Of a DNA stretch of 64,000 bases, positions 23,339-35,355 are shown piece by piece (position 1 is the stretch's first letter; each line of letters opens with the position of its first letter). The position numbers and the translations under genes are program-made. The notes below the pieces were generated by a model. The model saw nothing but the letters and a program-made list of their open reading frames with translations, did no database searches and was not told the origin of the DNA. Source of the stretch: Nemophila menziesii (Eukaryota > Streptophyta > Magnoliopsida > Boraginales > Hydrophyllaceae); assembly GCA_029959085.1 (NCBI GenBank), contig JARWIR010000024.1, positions 18,650,296 to 18,714,295 of the forward strand. The letters are read 5' to 3'.

Positions 23339-23412
<74 letters not shown>
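23339..23412. repeat. (AT)37 microsatellite
   Basis: Seventy-four bases of uninterrupted AT dinucleotide inside the 3' non-coding region of A. The matching places in C (~51189-51201) and E (~63738-63750) have only about six AT units, so the tract expanded in A. Confidence 0.95.
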
Positions 23413-23414
<2 letters not shown>

Positions 23415-24150
23415 TTTTTTATGCCCTTGTTGGCAAATTTAGCTCGTAGCTTCTTTTCCATTCACTATTACCCCGGCAAAGGGTTACAATAATAGCAATT
23501 TCATCATCAATAAATTCACAATTACAATTCCAAATTCCAATGTTCCTTAATGATGAAACCCACCACCCCAAACTCAAGTTCTAAAACGAGTTGTCTCAGG
23601 TTTTGCGATTCGAGTGCGGGTCATATAGATAAGTCCTACAAACTAAGGGTATGGATCATAATGTGTTTCAAATGAAAGGCTTTAGAAAGGCTCAGAGAGG
23701 CTAAGACGGATAAATAATACATAATCAAATAAAAGGGTGAGAAAGTATAAAAGGCTTCAAGTGTTTTAATCATGAAAGAACTGCCTTAGTCATTTTTCTA
23801 ACTACCGGATTTTGTTACTTTTTCACTAATAGTTCATAGACAAGTGGGTTTTCAGCTAATTTTAAACCTCACGTTCTACACACCAAATAACTCTCCCTAA
23901 GTTTCAACATACTTCTTAGCATTGCTCATTAACTTTCCTATCTTTTATTTCATGTTTTCATACATGCATCTAAACAAACTTATGACATCTTTCAAAAACA
24001 TACTACCTACTATCATTAACTTAATTAAATCATGCTCAATAGGTATATTCAAAGATATTCTATGTCTATTTCAACCCAAAAAATTTTAAATTTTATGTAA
24101 AAACAAAAAGGAAGATGAGGACAACGAATCCCCACCCCCAACTCAAAAAT

Positions 24151-24170
24151 GAGCCGTGTCCCCACGACTC
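24151..24170 (-). other. conserved 8-bp-stem hairpin in the 3' region of A
   Basis: In element sense GAGTCGTG and CACGGCTC face each other across GGGA; one pair is G-T. The same hairpin recurs in B and C at the same place, just before TTTTTGAGTTGGGGGTGGGG. Confidence 0.65.
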
Positions 24171-25259
24171 GAAAAAAGACTCAAAAAAAAAAAATTTAAA
24201 ATTAGCATACATATTGCACATAAAGAAATGGTAGGGAAGAAAGAAAACATACTCTTCGAGGCTATTACCTCGCCTTGTCGATACTCGGATTAAATCTAAT
24301 GTATCTTCTTCACCCAACTTCTTATTCGCTTTTCGTTCAGGACACGTGATCATAATAGGATATTGCATTATATAACGTCATGAGAGAGATCAAAAATTCG
24401 TATCACCTCCTCATAGATCAACTGTGCCACATCTTCTTCTTCTCCTCACAAAATACAATTCACAAACAACCCACGCATTCCAAATCTCCACGAACCTTCA
24501 TGTATTCTCCTTCAACTTCTTCTTCAAATACTATTTTATAAGAAAAAGGTAGTTCCTTTAATTGTTCCCTTGGAGAAGCTATCAGGGCCCTTGAAGCTTT
24601 CTCTTTTTCTTCGGGTGTAGGGTCGTTGATTTGTAGAGGTTGTGTTGTTTTCTTCACTAAAGTTGGAATCTTTTTGCTCATTGAATCAAGCACAGCTAGC
24701 TAACCTCTCTTTTCATGACCTATTTTACCCTTTGAATTGGAACTATGACTTTTCTCACTTGATTTCTTCTCAATTAAATCCAATACCTTGATTCTTCATC
24801 TCCCTTACAGTAGATAATGTTCATGTTCTCTTAATCATCTCAATTGACCCCCAACTCAAAGCTTTAACCACTCTTGAAATTTGAAACTCTTGATTATTGG
24901 TTGTACAAGCTTAATTTGGGTTAGGAAAAGTGATTGGATGATGATTCTCTATGTGGGTAAGATGGATTCTTCATGGATTGGCTTGGATTTAAGAAATTGT
25001 AGGATGAATTTCTGAAATTTAAGCTTTTGATTCTTGGATTCAAGGTGTTTTGGGATGATATAGGTGGTTGAATCTTCCTTGTAATGATGTGGAGAATGAA
25101 TTGGATGTGTTTTCATGGTGATTGGGTAGTGTTTTGATGATTGGTGAAGGTTTTTTTATGAGCTTTAATGGAGTTAGGAGAGTTTTGGAGAAGAGAAAGA
25201 GGTTTAAGGTTTAATAAATTCGGAATAAAAAGCTTAATACCTCCTTTATACACTTGAAA

Positions 25260-25640
25260 CCCTTTCTTTTCTCTCTCTGGCGGCTCGTGCGGACCATGGC
25301 GCGGACCATGGGGTGTACCGCGGGGTACACCGCAGCTTCTGATGGACGAATTTTACCCACTGGATAATACCCGTGGCACAACCCCGTGGCACGTGTTTTT
25401 GCTCTGCGGACCATGGCACGGTGCATGGGGTAGTCCGCGGCTTCTACGTCAAAATACCCGTGGCACCTACCCCGTGGCACGTGTTTTTGAGGCGCGGACC
25501 ATGGTGCGGTATAGGGGAGTAGTCCGCGGTCACTTTTTCGTCGGTTCTGGATCAAACCCGTGGCTCCACCCGTGGCACGGGTTTTTGGCCTGCGGTGCAC
25601 CGCGGCTGAGGTCCGGTGTACCGCACTTGGCAAAAACCTC
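25260..25640 (-). repeat. G+C-rich palindromic island of A
   Basis: In otherwise AT-rich DNA this stretch is packed with short self-complementary units: GTACCGCGGGGTAC, GCGGACCATGG, CCGTGGCACGG, GTAGTCCGCGG and GCGGTGCACCGC. Two longer copies (25406-25440 and 25494-25530) run from GCGGACCATGG to TAGTCCGCGG and could fold into hairpins. The island lies downstream of the A ORF and upstream of where a second ORF would begin. Confidence 0.75.
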
Positions 25641-26030
25641 CCCAACAGCTAGATCTCGAAAAGTTATGCAGTTTAGGCTCAAAGATCACCTGATTTCGAC
25701 ATCCGAGCGCAAAGATATGACTTGCCGAAGTTTTCTCAGATTGTGTCCAGTTTTTTTTTTTTTTCTGTGGGGTTGGGTGGTATACCGGAGGTAGTCTGCA
25801 CAGTTCTTTTCTCCGTTCCGAAAAATTTTGCTCGCTTCCCTAACTCGATTTCTCCAATACCTAATCATCAAAAACACTAATACCTTTCTCAAATATGCAA
25901 TATCAACTAAAATTAACTAAGCTAAACATAAATAAAAAACTAAAAACGTAAAAACATAAAAGAAATTACGGGTTGTCTCCCGTTTAGCACTTTTGTTTAA
26001 CGTCTTTCAAAGTTAGACGTGTTACCTCGA

Positions 26031-27152
26031 TTAAGGATGACGAAATTTCCACCCTTTGCCTTTGATTCCCACGAACTTTTCAGCTCGATTCTTCATGATC
26101 ATGGATGGTGCCATCCAAGATTTCGTGGGAGAAGGTGTTTCTAGTGGTAACTCGATTTCAAGTGTAGCGTTACACTCCTCTGGTAATCCATTCATCTCTT
26201 TAGCTTCGAATCTTCGTTTGTTAGAAAGAATGTCCTTCATGAATTGGCCGTATTTTGACATTCTTGTGAGAGCTTCTACAAACGGGATGCTGATCTTTAA
26301 CTTGTTCACCATGTCAACGAAATTCTTGAATTCTAGGTAATTGTCCTTTCTGACACGTGAAGGGAATGGTGGAGGAGGACATGTGTTGGTTACCACTGGG
26401 CTCTCTTTCTTTTCTGGTGTCTTCTCTTGGACACTTTTTTGTTCAACTACCTGTTCGACCTCTGGAATAGGGACTGGTTCTGGTGGAGGTAGTTGTTTTC
26501 CACTTCCTAATTCAACTGCATGACAAACTTTGTTTTCTGGAGCAGTAGTATCACTTCGGAGTTGCCTTTTTGCAAAGGTTTGGAGTTTATTCATCTTTTG
26601 TGACACTGTCTGCAACAACTCTATAAGCTCATTATGCGAGTCTTGGGATTCTTGCTGGCTAATCTTTATATCTTCACTTAGGTTCATTAATTTAGCCATG
26701 GTTGAATTCGAACTCGACGGTTGTTCTTGTACGGTTTGCTGCATTGAATAAGGAGGTGGTTCTTGATAAGCTTCATTATAATTCGGCGCTTCTTGATAGA
26801 TAGGTTGTGGAGGATAGTAAGATTGTGGTCGTGGTTGATAATACTCATCATAATAATGGTTATTATGATAATAATTCTGTTGATCTCCGACCCAATTGTA
26901 ACTCTGTGGGGTTTGATAGTCAGCGTAATTCCCTTGAGATTGATAATAACCATCATAATAATGGTCTCTTTGATAAGGCATGAAGGAAATTGAGGCTGGA
27001 TTGTTCATGCAACGTCCCCACGAGTGATCTCTTGCTCCACAACTAGGACATGAAGGTGATGTATGTACTAGATTCCTCCGAGCTAGTTCTCGCGATTGTT
27101 CTCGTAATTCCTCAAGTTGTCGGCTTAACTCCTTGAGCTTTAGAGATTCCAT
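26031..27152 (-). CDS. Gag-derived ORF of element A (373 aa, no pol)
   Basis: The frame starts at ATG 27152, about 165 bp after the primer site, and is intact. An N-terminal coiled-coil stretch (LKELSRQLEELREQSREL) precedes a zinc knuckle CPSCGARDHSWGRC (CX2CX4HX4C, ~residues 35-48). A Tyr/Gln/Pro-rich linker, a second helix-rich part near residues 155-205, and the [11 protein letters not shown] motif follow. The segment after it (FKNFVDMVNKLKISIPFVEA to LPEECNA) matches the stretch before the protease of element B, and the ORF ends about where protease would begin. It therefore corresponds to the C-terminal Gag and linker region of an Athila polyprotein. It could act in particle assembly with enzymes supplied in trans. 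Confidence 0.75.
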   Translation of the reverse strand: MESLKLKELSRQLEELREQSRELARRNLVHTSPSCPSCGARDHSWGRCMNNPASISFMPYQRDHYYDGYYQSQGNYADYQTPQSYNWVGDQQNYYHNNHYYDEYYQPRPQSYYPPQPIYQEAPNYNEAYQEPPPYSMQQTVQEQPSSSNSTMAKLMNLSEDIKISQQESQDSHNELIELLQTVSQKMNKLQTFAKRQLRSDTTAPENKVCHAVELGSGKQLPPPEPVPIPEVEQVVEQKSVQEKTPEKKESPVVTNTCPPPPFPSRVRKDNYLEFKNFVDMVNKLKISIPFVEALTRMSKYGQFMKDILSNKRRFEAKEMNGLPEECNATLEIELPLETPSPTKSWMAPSMIMKNRAEKFVGIKGKGWKFRHP

Positions 27153-27317
27153 CGTGTATTAGCTTCTTCAGGATCTAATAGCACGAAACCTTTATCTCCT
27201 AATAAATCTGCTTTCGCCTAAAAAGAATCTGTAAAGACAAAAACTAAAAAGAAAAGCGTAAAATAGAACTAACTAAAATAAAAGCACAAGATAATTGCAC
27301 AAGGACTAACGATGTAG

Positions 27318-27335
27318 TCCCCGGCAGCAGCGCCA
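27318..27335 (-). other. primer-binding site of A (tRNA-Asp type)
   Basis: In element sense TGGCGCTGCTGCCGGGGA, 6 bp after the LTR end. It resembles the complement of a tRNA-Asp 3' end, the usual Athila primer, with a substitution relative to B and C. Confidence 0.8.
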
Positions 27336-28913
27336 AAAACTTGGTGTGGCCTAAGGTGTGATAAAAAGATGTATAAAATAAGTGCAAATACACACCCTAA
27401 ACTAACACTGTACTGCAAGTATTACAGGACGTATGCAAGTTTTAATGATAAGAAGATTCGTTCCTCAGGGACTGACGAAAGTTAGAGAGAACTTATGCAA
27501 CTTATCAAGTGCAGATATTAGAGATAGAAAAGATAATACGCAAGAGAAAGAAAAGATAGACAAATATTTATTTGGTTTTCTAATAAATAAACTAAACTAA
27601 TAAACTAAAGACAGGAAATAAACAAAAGAAAAGAAAGATAGTATGAACGTTATAACTTAGGTTTTACTAGTATGCACTAATCCTTCTAATTCTATCTATT
27701 AGATCTAGTTCATAAGGGAGAATATTAGCTCTTGGTATACTTAGTCAGGATTCTAAATTCCCATACCTTAGACCTTGAGAGCGACTAAGGGGGCTACATC
27801 ACAACCAAGAAGTGATTTCAAATAGGGTTATCAAACGCCACTAAGGCCCTAAGCAAATACTGCAATCTTGGTGATACAGTGATTAAAACAAACCCTAATG
27901 ACTATCTAGTTAGAAGCATGTTTTGTCAGAACTACTATCGACACTAGACATTATGTGGTGGTTCAATAGTTAAACACCCTGTCAAGGAGACCATCTAACT
28001 ACTATTAAGGTAATCCTATACGCATGCATTCGCAAGGAAAACAATCATTAAATCAAAACACATAATCAAATATAAAGTAAGTAGCTAATATCAGATTAAA
28101 ACATATAATTCCCAAAGAACTTAGATAGAAGAATTAGAATTCATAGTTTATACATTATGCAAAACCTAAGCTAATAGAATTAGTTCATACAAAGAAAAGA
28201 AGAGAAAAGAATTACAGAAAAAGAGGTTGAAGGAGACATGATTGATGCACAGCTCCTTCCAGACTTCTTCTCTTGTGTTGCAGCTTCCTCTTGGCCTTAA
28301 GGTCTGGCCAAGGATGATTTTAGAGTGTTAAGAGGCTGTATTTATAGTGTATAGGTAGACCTAATTCGTTTTCTTGAAGGAGAAGGAAAGTAATAGACTC
28401 CTAGTCCAACTCAAATTCGTATGGAAATAAAGATAAACACTGCTGGACCGTTTTGAGCATATCTTCTTCGTTATTGGTCGGTTTGAGCTCCATAAGATAC
28501 CACAAGAATCGCAACAGAATTATCTTGACCCTTTAGAAGGAAATCACCAGATTCGGCCTATTTCTTAGGTAAAAACGCATATCTTTGGACGTGTATGCAG
28601 AATCCCAGATTTAGGCAGATTTTTCTTTTCCTAATTGAACTCAGTTTCCTTCTATCTCCAATTACCATGCATATCTTCTTTCCATATCTTGTAGTCTTTG
28701 ACTTGGACTCTAATTAATCTCCATAATTATCTTTAAAGCTTCACACTAAATAAACAATTAAACCCAATATGCTCTAAAAATAATAATTTTACAAACCAAG
28801 ACTCAAAATAGGAAAGTGCACTAAATTAAGCTAAGATCGACCTATAAACAAATAAATAAGCCTAAAATGATGTCTCTGAAGTATATTATATTATCACAAA
28901 TGAGGAGACATCA

Positions 28914-30878
28914 AGTATACATATTTTTCATGTGGCAAAATCAAGATGCATATCAATCATTGTAGTTTGAAATAAATTCTCATATTTTTTAGTGATCTCA
29001 TCTTTGTGCATAATGGTGAAACATTTATATTTTATGTTGCACAAGCAATAGTATATAGATGGATACTTTAGGTCTTTGACCAATGAGGGTATTCATTATT
29101 TTTAGTTGGATTTTTTTTTTCAATATGACTGTATATATGTATAAAGTTGTATGTCGATAAGTCATATTAGGTGAATTCACAACCAATTGTCTAGCAATTT
29201 TCTGTTTTAAGAAAATATATATTCTGCTAGATCATATATTTCTCCCCCTGAATTTGGCTATTGACTTCAAATAGTACAAACAAAAAGGAGATATCCTAAT
29301 AATATTTATTTTAGGATTTAAACAATATTGATAAATATTGTATTAGTGGTTGTGGTTATAATCATGATTATATTCATGATAATGAATTTATATTAATAAA
29401 CATGACGGAAAAGTCTAACATAGCAAAATATTAGGGTCATCAAACTTATATCACTTCATGTGATGGTTTTGACCGATTGGTCATGTTGATGAGTTTTTAT
29501 TAAAGAGTAATATCAACTTTTTTTTGTGCATATCGAGCATATGAAACATCTCAATACAAGATATTTTGTCACTCTATTTTTTGAAATTTAATCGAGTTGG
29601 ATTCGCTCATATATTATCCTTTGAGAAGATACGATAAAGATTTAGTATCCTTCATAGAAGTATAAGTTTATCCTCTCGTAATTAATTTAATATTAGTTTA
29701 TCCAATTGACATTCATCATGAAATAATTATGTCACATAATTTTGTCGAGTAAATTTTTACACTTATGGCATGATGATTTTTGTTTTGTTCAAATACAAAA
29801 ATGACATGATGATTTATTGGTCTAAAACAACATATTCAAGTATCCTCTTTGCAAGAGAGTGGTGGTTCAAATCCCATTTCTAACATTTAATTATCTTTTT
29901 ATTAAAATGTCATCCTATAAGGATCCATTTCAGAATTTATCTTTCTTTTTGTTTTCATGATTCAATAATCATGTCAAATAATCTTTTGTAATTTCAAGTT
30001 CACGATTTAATTTATGATAACGTGTTCTTTTCAGGAATACGTAATTATTTCTCCAACCCCGTATGATTTTCAAAGTCAGTGACAAATATAATGTATAATT
30101 GTTCATTATATCAAACGAATTTTTGATTCGTGATAACTATATAAATCATGGGATTAGGCTTTAAGCCTCGTTTGAGATAATGTTGAAGAAATCTCATTTT
30201 TTTTCTACACGATCGTTCTTAGATGTGTTACTTTCTTCTCAAATGATTATTTTTCACTATCATTTGTGACATGCATATGACTTTCAAGGTCATGTCAATA
30301 CGAATATTTTAACATTCAATATTTCATAGATTGATAATAGAATGTTTTTTTCATGTCATCAAGATATATTTGAGAATTTAAGAGAATTCATCTCAATACT
30401 TATTTGCATGATTCAATAAATCATTTTTTCATAAAATATTGAGGCTTTAAGTCTATAATTAACGAGATTATGATAAATAAATTTCATAATCTTTCATAGA
30501 TGCTTTTGCAATTTCAATCCACAATTTATTTATTTTTTATTGTGGTGTATTTGGATTACATGTCCAATTTTATTCATATAAGCCTTATTTTCTCACTTGA
30601 TTTCAAATTCAAGATATATGACAAAAATATTGCTCAATATATGAAAGAAAATTTATTTCGTTAGACTCATTTTCATGAATCACACTTTTACTAGGCTTTG
30701 AATAATTTCACCATGAATTATTATCAAGTTGGACATTTCATAATGGTTTCATAAATTGTTTCTCATCAATATTCAAATTTTTTCTTGATAAGTTCATTGA
30801 AATATTTTTTTCTTTTCGTAAACAAGACGAGTTTCACATTGCTTTTAAGCAATCATAATTTATAAATTGAAGCAAACA
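28914..30878 (-). other. internal, non-coding remnant of F between A and D
   Basis: AT-rich DNA with no long frames on either strand and no recognisable pol motif. Short phrases such as CATGAT...TTTTCAT recur loosely. I read it as eroded or originally non-coding interior of F. Confidence 0.45.
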
Positions 30879-31174
30879 TGTTGGCATATAGCCTCCCTTA
30901 ATAGGTTGTTTTAATGTGACAAATCCTCTTATGATTAGTGTGCTAATTACTCTTATTTTATTTATCCTATCTTGCACTATTATTCATCAAAAACACTTTT
31001 CACACCATTCTTATTATATCTCATTGCATTCACTTTTATTCATATCTTTATGTTCTTTGAGATATAGCTTTAATGATCAACTTCAATGTTTACAAGAATG
31101 ATGTTATCTACAACTTTCATGAAGAAGATTTATTGATCCGAGAATCATAGCATAAGTCATAATCCTTCAAAGTT

Positions 31175-31330
31175 ACTTGGCGCGGTACACCGGACGAAAG
31201 GCGCGGTACACCGGACCAAGAATGCGGACCAGGGCGCGGTGCATAAGCTAGTCCGACCAGAGAGTTGGAAAATCTAACCGTTGAGGTGCGGTACACCGCA
31301 CGAAACTTGCGGTACACCGCAAGGAAGGTT
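31175..31330 (+). repeat. palindromic G+C-rich units inside the 5' LTR of D
   Basis: GCGCGGTACACCGGAC occurs twice, then a unit running from GCGGACCAGGG to TAGTCCG (31224-31255), then GCGGTACACCGC twice. The 3' LTR repeats the same block at 36732-36885. The unit at 31224 closely resembles those of element A at 25406. Confidence 0.8.
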
Positions 31331-31427
31331 TTTCTGCACAAAAAGACAAGTCATAAGGAATATATCCGTTGGGAGATTAATAGATCCGTTGGACCCAATC
31401 CTTATGACCGTTGGAAGCTATTTTCTG

Positions 31428-31440
31428 CTATAAATTAAAG
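31428..31440 (+). promoter_or_regulatory. likely LTR promoter TATA box of D
   Basis: GCTATAAATTAAAG lies about 550 bp into the LTR, downstream of the palindromic block; transcription would start some 30 bp later. The second LTR has TATAAATTGAAG at the same place. Confidence 0.5.
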
Positions 31441-32324
31441 CTCTTTGAAGGCTACAACTACACCAACTAATTACAAACATTAAGGGGCTCAATTGTTATC
31501 ATTCAAGAAGGTGTCAAGAGCTATACATAGTCAAAATCAATCTTAGTGAGCTTATAAGTCCTTTCACGGAGTTAATCAAATTAGCCACAAGATTCTATCC
31601 ACACAAGAGGAGTTTACAAGCTTCATAGTTCATATCCACTCATTTAGGAGTTTAGTTACAAAGCTTTTATAAGCACCCCTTTAAACACTTTTCCTTTCCT
31701 CTTAGTTCTTGTAATAGATTAAAAGAGTAGTGTAAGCATAGGTTGTATGCTTGGTTCCTTGTGTTGGTGATAACACAAGTGTATTTCCTTCGTGGTTTCG
31801 AAGAGATTGTCCTTCGTGTTATCGAAGAGGTTGTAAGGGTTATTGTGTTCTCGACCCGGTTAAGAGAGACACGGGAGCTTAGTGAAAAGCTTGAAATCCT
31901 AAGGAGGCTTCCTTAGGTAGTGGATGTAGGGAAACCGAACCACTATAAATCGTGTGTATCTTTCTATCCCTACTCTTTTACTTTCCGCACTTTATATGTT
32001 TGATAATATGCTAGCATGAATATTGTGATATTAATTATCTAGCTCTTCTAACATTTAGTCATCTTGAGTAGTAAGAGATTAGAAACTTGTTTTACTTGTA
32101 TCGCTTTCATATCAAACCTCTTAGCTTACCTATTGTATGATCCCTTAGGTGTTTGATATATTAGTTGACTTAGAAGTTTCTTTCTTAAACTTATAATTGT
32201 CCAAAATATTTTTAATTAGGCATTAATCTTATTAGTAGTCCTATTCACCCCCCCTCTAGGACTTTTAATTGGTATCAGAGCCTAACTCTACGTGAATAGC
32301 TTAATCGTTAGTAGAGTAAACGAT

Positions 32325-33377
32325 ATGGAATTTAATCTTTTGGAAAAGTCGTCTTCTACTCGACCTCCACTTTTTGTAGGAACTTACTATTTTGCTTGGA
32401 GAACAAAAATGGAGGAATTTATCAAAGCCGAAGATCCCGATCAATGGAGAATCGTTATGGAAGGTCCATTCATCCCTTATAAAGAGGAGTTAAATGAAGC
32501 GGGAGTTCTTAAGCTAAATCAAGAAGAAAAAGATTATGATGAACTCACCGTTGAGGATAAGGCTAAGCTCACTCAAAATGCAAAACCAATGTACACTCTA
32601 ATTTGTGGAATTTCCGAAGAAATATTCTCACAAATGTTAGATTGTAAATCCGCAAAAGAGCTTTGGGATCGTTTGGAGTTTTTATATGGAATTGTCGAAA
32701 ATGATGAAGAAGAAGAAATTTTAATTCATGATGAATCTCATGACAATTCTAAAACAAATCATGAGGTAGCAATCTATCCTAACTCTTTATCTCTTCCTTA
32801 TAATTATGATGATATTAGGCAAATCTCATCCCTTCTCAAAATTCTCAATTCTCAAATTCATTTGAATAACCTTATGTTGAAAAAGGCTAAAGTTGAGCTA
32901 AAGAATTGTTTTAATTGTTGTATCACTTTGGATGATATTCTTGGTAATACAAAAAACCCTTGCTTTGAAAACATTTTTTCTTCAAATAAAAGTCAACATC
33001 CTATGAAGAAAAATATAGAAGGTTTTAAAAAATTGGATGAAGCTTTTTCCCTTGCTCTTCAAACTTTAAAAAATCATCCCTTTTCAAATATCACTCCTTT
33101 TGATCCAAATAGCTTCTTTAAAAATAAATTGTATTTAAGTGATAATTTGGATATGAAAAAGAATGAGGAAACTTCGTGTTCAAAACCCTCACATGGTAGC
33201 TCTATTCGAAAAAGAAGTTCTTGCAATTATTGTGGTAAACCCGGTCATCATACTTCTACGTGCCATTACCACGAACAACTTGAAAGTGGATCTTTGATAC
33301 CCTCGTGGGAAAAGCCAATATGGATCGTGACAAATGCTAACAACATTTCCGGATCCATTCCACCTCGGTTACCATAG
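32325..33377 (+). CDS. Gag-like protein of element D (350 aa)
   Basis: The ATG at 32325 lies about 45 bp after the primer site; the frame is also open slightly upstream but only from GTG. The N-terminal half (PLFVGTYYFAWRTKMEEFI, then AKELWDRLEFLYG) is the Copia gag fold of the DUF4219/UBN2 type. A long charged and Asn-rich middle follows, then a zinc knuckle CNYCGKPGHHTSTC (CX2CX4HX4C) near residue 302. The stop comes shortly after the knuckle, with no protease or integrase. It probably forms the capsid-like particle and packages D RNA, with enzymes supplied by a related autonomous element. No frame damage is seen. Confidence 0.8.
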   Translation: MEFNLLEKSSSTRPPLFVGTYYFAWRTKMEEFIKAEDPDQWRIVMEGPFIPYKEELNEAGVLKLNQEEKDYDELTVEDKAKLTQNAKPMYTLICGISEEIFSQMLDCKSAKELWDRLEFLYGIVENDEEEEILIHDESHDNSKTNHEVAIYPNSLSLPYNYDDIRQISSLLKILNSQIHLNNLMLKKAKVELKNCFNCCITLDDILGNTKNPCFENIFSSNKSQHPMKKNIEGFKKLDEAFSLALQTLKNHPFSNITPFDPNSFFKNKLYLSDNLDMKKNEETSCSKPSHGSSIRKRSSCNYCGKPGHHTSTCHYHEQLESGSLIPSWEKPIWIVTNANNISGSIPPRLP

Positions 33378-33784
33378 TAATATTGATTGAAGGTGTTGAG
33401 CGTCAAGAAAATGGAATTATATGCAAAAGGACGTTCAAACCTCGTAAAAGGAAAATACGGTGAATTCTTTCCTCTCTTCTTTTTTTCTTTCATGTATTAT
33501 TATGTGTTTTTGTGTTTTATCCTCTATGTGCTAATATCTTGTGTTCTTGACCTTTTCATGCTTTTATGTTGCTTTGTTTTTACATTGGGTCTTTTTGCGC
33601 TTTTTAGAAAATATAGGGGTATTTGTGAAATAAACTGTTTTTAAGTGTTTTAGGAATTTCCTTGTTGTTTCTTTTTAAAACAAAAATCATCAAATTTTTT
33701 TTGTATCATTCCGAAGCTTTTGGGGAAGTTTCGAATGTGTTTCGGGTGTTTTTAAAAGAATCAAAAATTTCTTCTTGTTCACTT

Positions 33785-33935
33785 CGTCGAGCGTCAACGC
33801 GGTGCACCGGACAAATCCACGGTACACCGCAGTCCAGGGTTTCAGCTTTTTCATTTTTCCTTTTATTTTTCGCCCAGTTTATTTCTGCAGTGCGGTACAC
33901 CGCACGGCTTCTGCGGTACACCGCGAATCAGGTTT
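33785..33935 (+). repeat. internal palindromic units of D upstream of ORF2
   Basis: Four copies around GCGGTACACCGC (as GCGGTGCACCGGAC, CACGGTACACCGCAG, GCGGTACACCGCAC and GCGGTACACCGCGA) lie about 180 bp before the ORF2 start. They match the units inside the LTR of D. Confidence 0.75.
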
Positions 33936-34116
33936 TTATCAGCGTTATAAGCCCGCTGTCTCTAGTTCTTCCTCACTTCCTCTTTTAAACAAAACCCTAA
34001 CCTCCACCTGCGATTTCCGGCGACTTCTCCACCGCCTAACAACCTTGTTCTCTCCACCAAATCACTCCTCTTTCTCTATCTTTCATTCCTCTTCCATTAC
34101 CCATCTTGTTTTCACC

Positions 34117-35355
34117 ATGGTTAGAACCAAGACAGCTGCTAACAAGAAGAAGGCCACCACCGGAGCCTCCACCAGCCGCCGCCGTGAACCATCTCCGGCG
34201 AGGTCACCTACACCCCCTCCACTCCGGCCATTCGATGTTCTCCCGGGAAGAACAATTTGTGATTCGGCCTTTCCTTCCGGTGAAAATTCTCTATTTGAAC
34301 TCCTTTCTTTTCAAAAATGTGATCAAATCTTTGATTTTACGGGTAGTCAACTAGCTAGTGGCTTAATCGATGATTTTTACACTAATTTTGAATATAATCA
34401 TGCTTCTACTTCGATTAAATCAATTGTTTCGGGTACCACTTTACGTTTAAAGTTAAATACTTTGTGTGCCCAATTTGATATTCCTTCGGAAAGTTATAGC
34501 GGCTTTTGGTCTAGTGGTTGGGATGGCTCTAATCTTGATATAACCATTCAAAATGAGGTTAATGATTTTGTTAATGGAAGAATGATTGCTCCCGATGGAA
34601 ATTGGAATATTCGTAACTTTGATGCGGAATTCATTGTGGCTCACAAATTTCTTATCTCGGCCGTGATTCCAAAAGATAAGCACGATGCTAAGTTGATTCC
34701 GTATGAAGCCTATCTCCTATTTTTAATCTTTGCTAAGCGTCCGATTAATATTATTGCTATTATGTTCAAATGGATGAACCACGCTAGAACCGCAAGAGAT
34801 AAAGTCCCATATGGTATTTTTCTTACTAGGATCTTTCAAGAAAATGGAATATCATTAGGAGGAACAAATGTAAGACCTATTAACAAGTCATGGTGTTTCG
34901 ATTATCTTACGATTCTAAGAATGAAGTTTGTTATTTATAACAACACTTATGTTTCGCTCTCCGTTATTAATCGTATTTCGGATGCCACTCTTCGTAATCG
35001 CATCCTTGAAGCAAAAAAGGGAACCCTTGGTCCGGAGCTTGTCACTCTTCAATTATTAGATAACCCGACCCAACAAAACCCTATTCCAAATGAGCCCACT
35101 CCAAGCCAACCCACTAATGAAAATCCTCCTAATCCTTCCGGTTTTGAAAGCGCTATGTCTCGTTTCATGGATTATATAGGTGGTAAATTTGTGGCTTTGG
35201 AAGACAAAATAGAAAGAAAATTTGGGGTGTTGGAAGAGAAAATAGGGCATCTTGCGAATGAGTTTTCTTGTATGAAGAATGATGTCTCTTGTATTCGTGA
35301 TGATATTGGTAATGGAAGAAGGTCAAGGAGCCGCTCTCCTCGTGATAATCGTTAA
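34117..35355 (+). CDS. ORF2 of element D: plant-transposon-protein-like domain with coiled coil and SR tail (412 aa)
   Basis: ATG 34117 follows CACC and begins MVRTKTAANKKK, a basic Ser/Thr/Pro-rich head. The frame is open further upstream to 33775 through the palindromic units, but that part is not protein-like. The centre (~residues 45-300) resembles the uncharacterised domain of second ORFs in plant retroelements: AVIPKDKHDAKLIPYEAYLL, then RPINIIAIMFKWMNHAR, then PYGIFLTRIFQENGISL align with ORF2 of element B. The C-terminus has a heptad-rich coiled coil (GGKFVALEDKIERKFGVLEE) and ends in RRSRSRSPRDNR, like an SR protein tail. The function is unknown. No breaks are seen. Confidence 0.7.
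   Translation: MVRTKTAANKKKATTGASTSRRREPSPARSPTPPPLRPFDVLPGRTICDSAFPSGENSLFELLSFQKCDQIFDFTGSQLASGLIDDFYTNFEYNHASTSIKSIVSGTTLRLKLNTLCAQFDIPSESYSGFWSSGWDGSNLDITIQNEVNDFVNGRMIAPDGNWNIRNFDAEFIVAHKFLISAVIPKDKHDAKLIPYEAYLLFLIFAKRPINIIAIMFKWMNHARTARDKVPYGIFLTRIFQENGISLGGTNVRPINKSWCFDYLTILRMKFVIYNNTYVSLSVINRISDATLRNRILEAKKGTLGPELVTLQLLDNPTQQNPIPNEPTPSQPTNENPPNPSGFESAMSRFMDYIGGKFVALEDKIERKFGVLEEKIGHLANEFSCMKNDVSCIRDDIGNGRRSRSRSPRDNR

Larger units (their letters stand above)
22280..28913 (-). mobile_element. A: non-autonomous Athila-like Gypsy element, 3' LTR truncated
   Basis: In minus sense the 5' LTR is 28913-27342 (starts TGATGT, ends CCACACCA), followed by a tRNA-Asp-type primer site at 27335-27318. 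One ORF (27152-26031) follows, then a G+C-rich palindromic island, 3' untranslated blocks shared with B, C and E, and a polypurine tract (TTTGAGTTGGGGGTCT) at 22668-22653. The 3' LTR is only 22652-22280: it matches the first 373 bp of the 5' LTR and then stops abruptly at AAATCACC, so about 1.2 kb is deleted along with any target duplication. No RT, RNase H or integrase is present. It lies inside F. Confidence 0.85.

Noticed and set aside
23224..23442. 72-codon ORF with repeated Ile-Tyr
   Set aside because: Translation of the AT microsatellite.
25211..25794. Open frames through the palindromic island of A
   Set aside because: Same effect; frames open on both strands with repetitive HGAW/PRGR-type translations and no start context.
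26687..26993. Ile-rich ORFs overlapping the gag of A on both strands
   Set aside because: Alternative-frame readings of the Tyr/Gln/Asn-rich Gag linker.
30916..31341. Small ORFs duplicated at 36473-36898
   Set aside because: Both sets lie in the LTRs of D, and their duplication only reflects the LTR pair.
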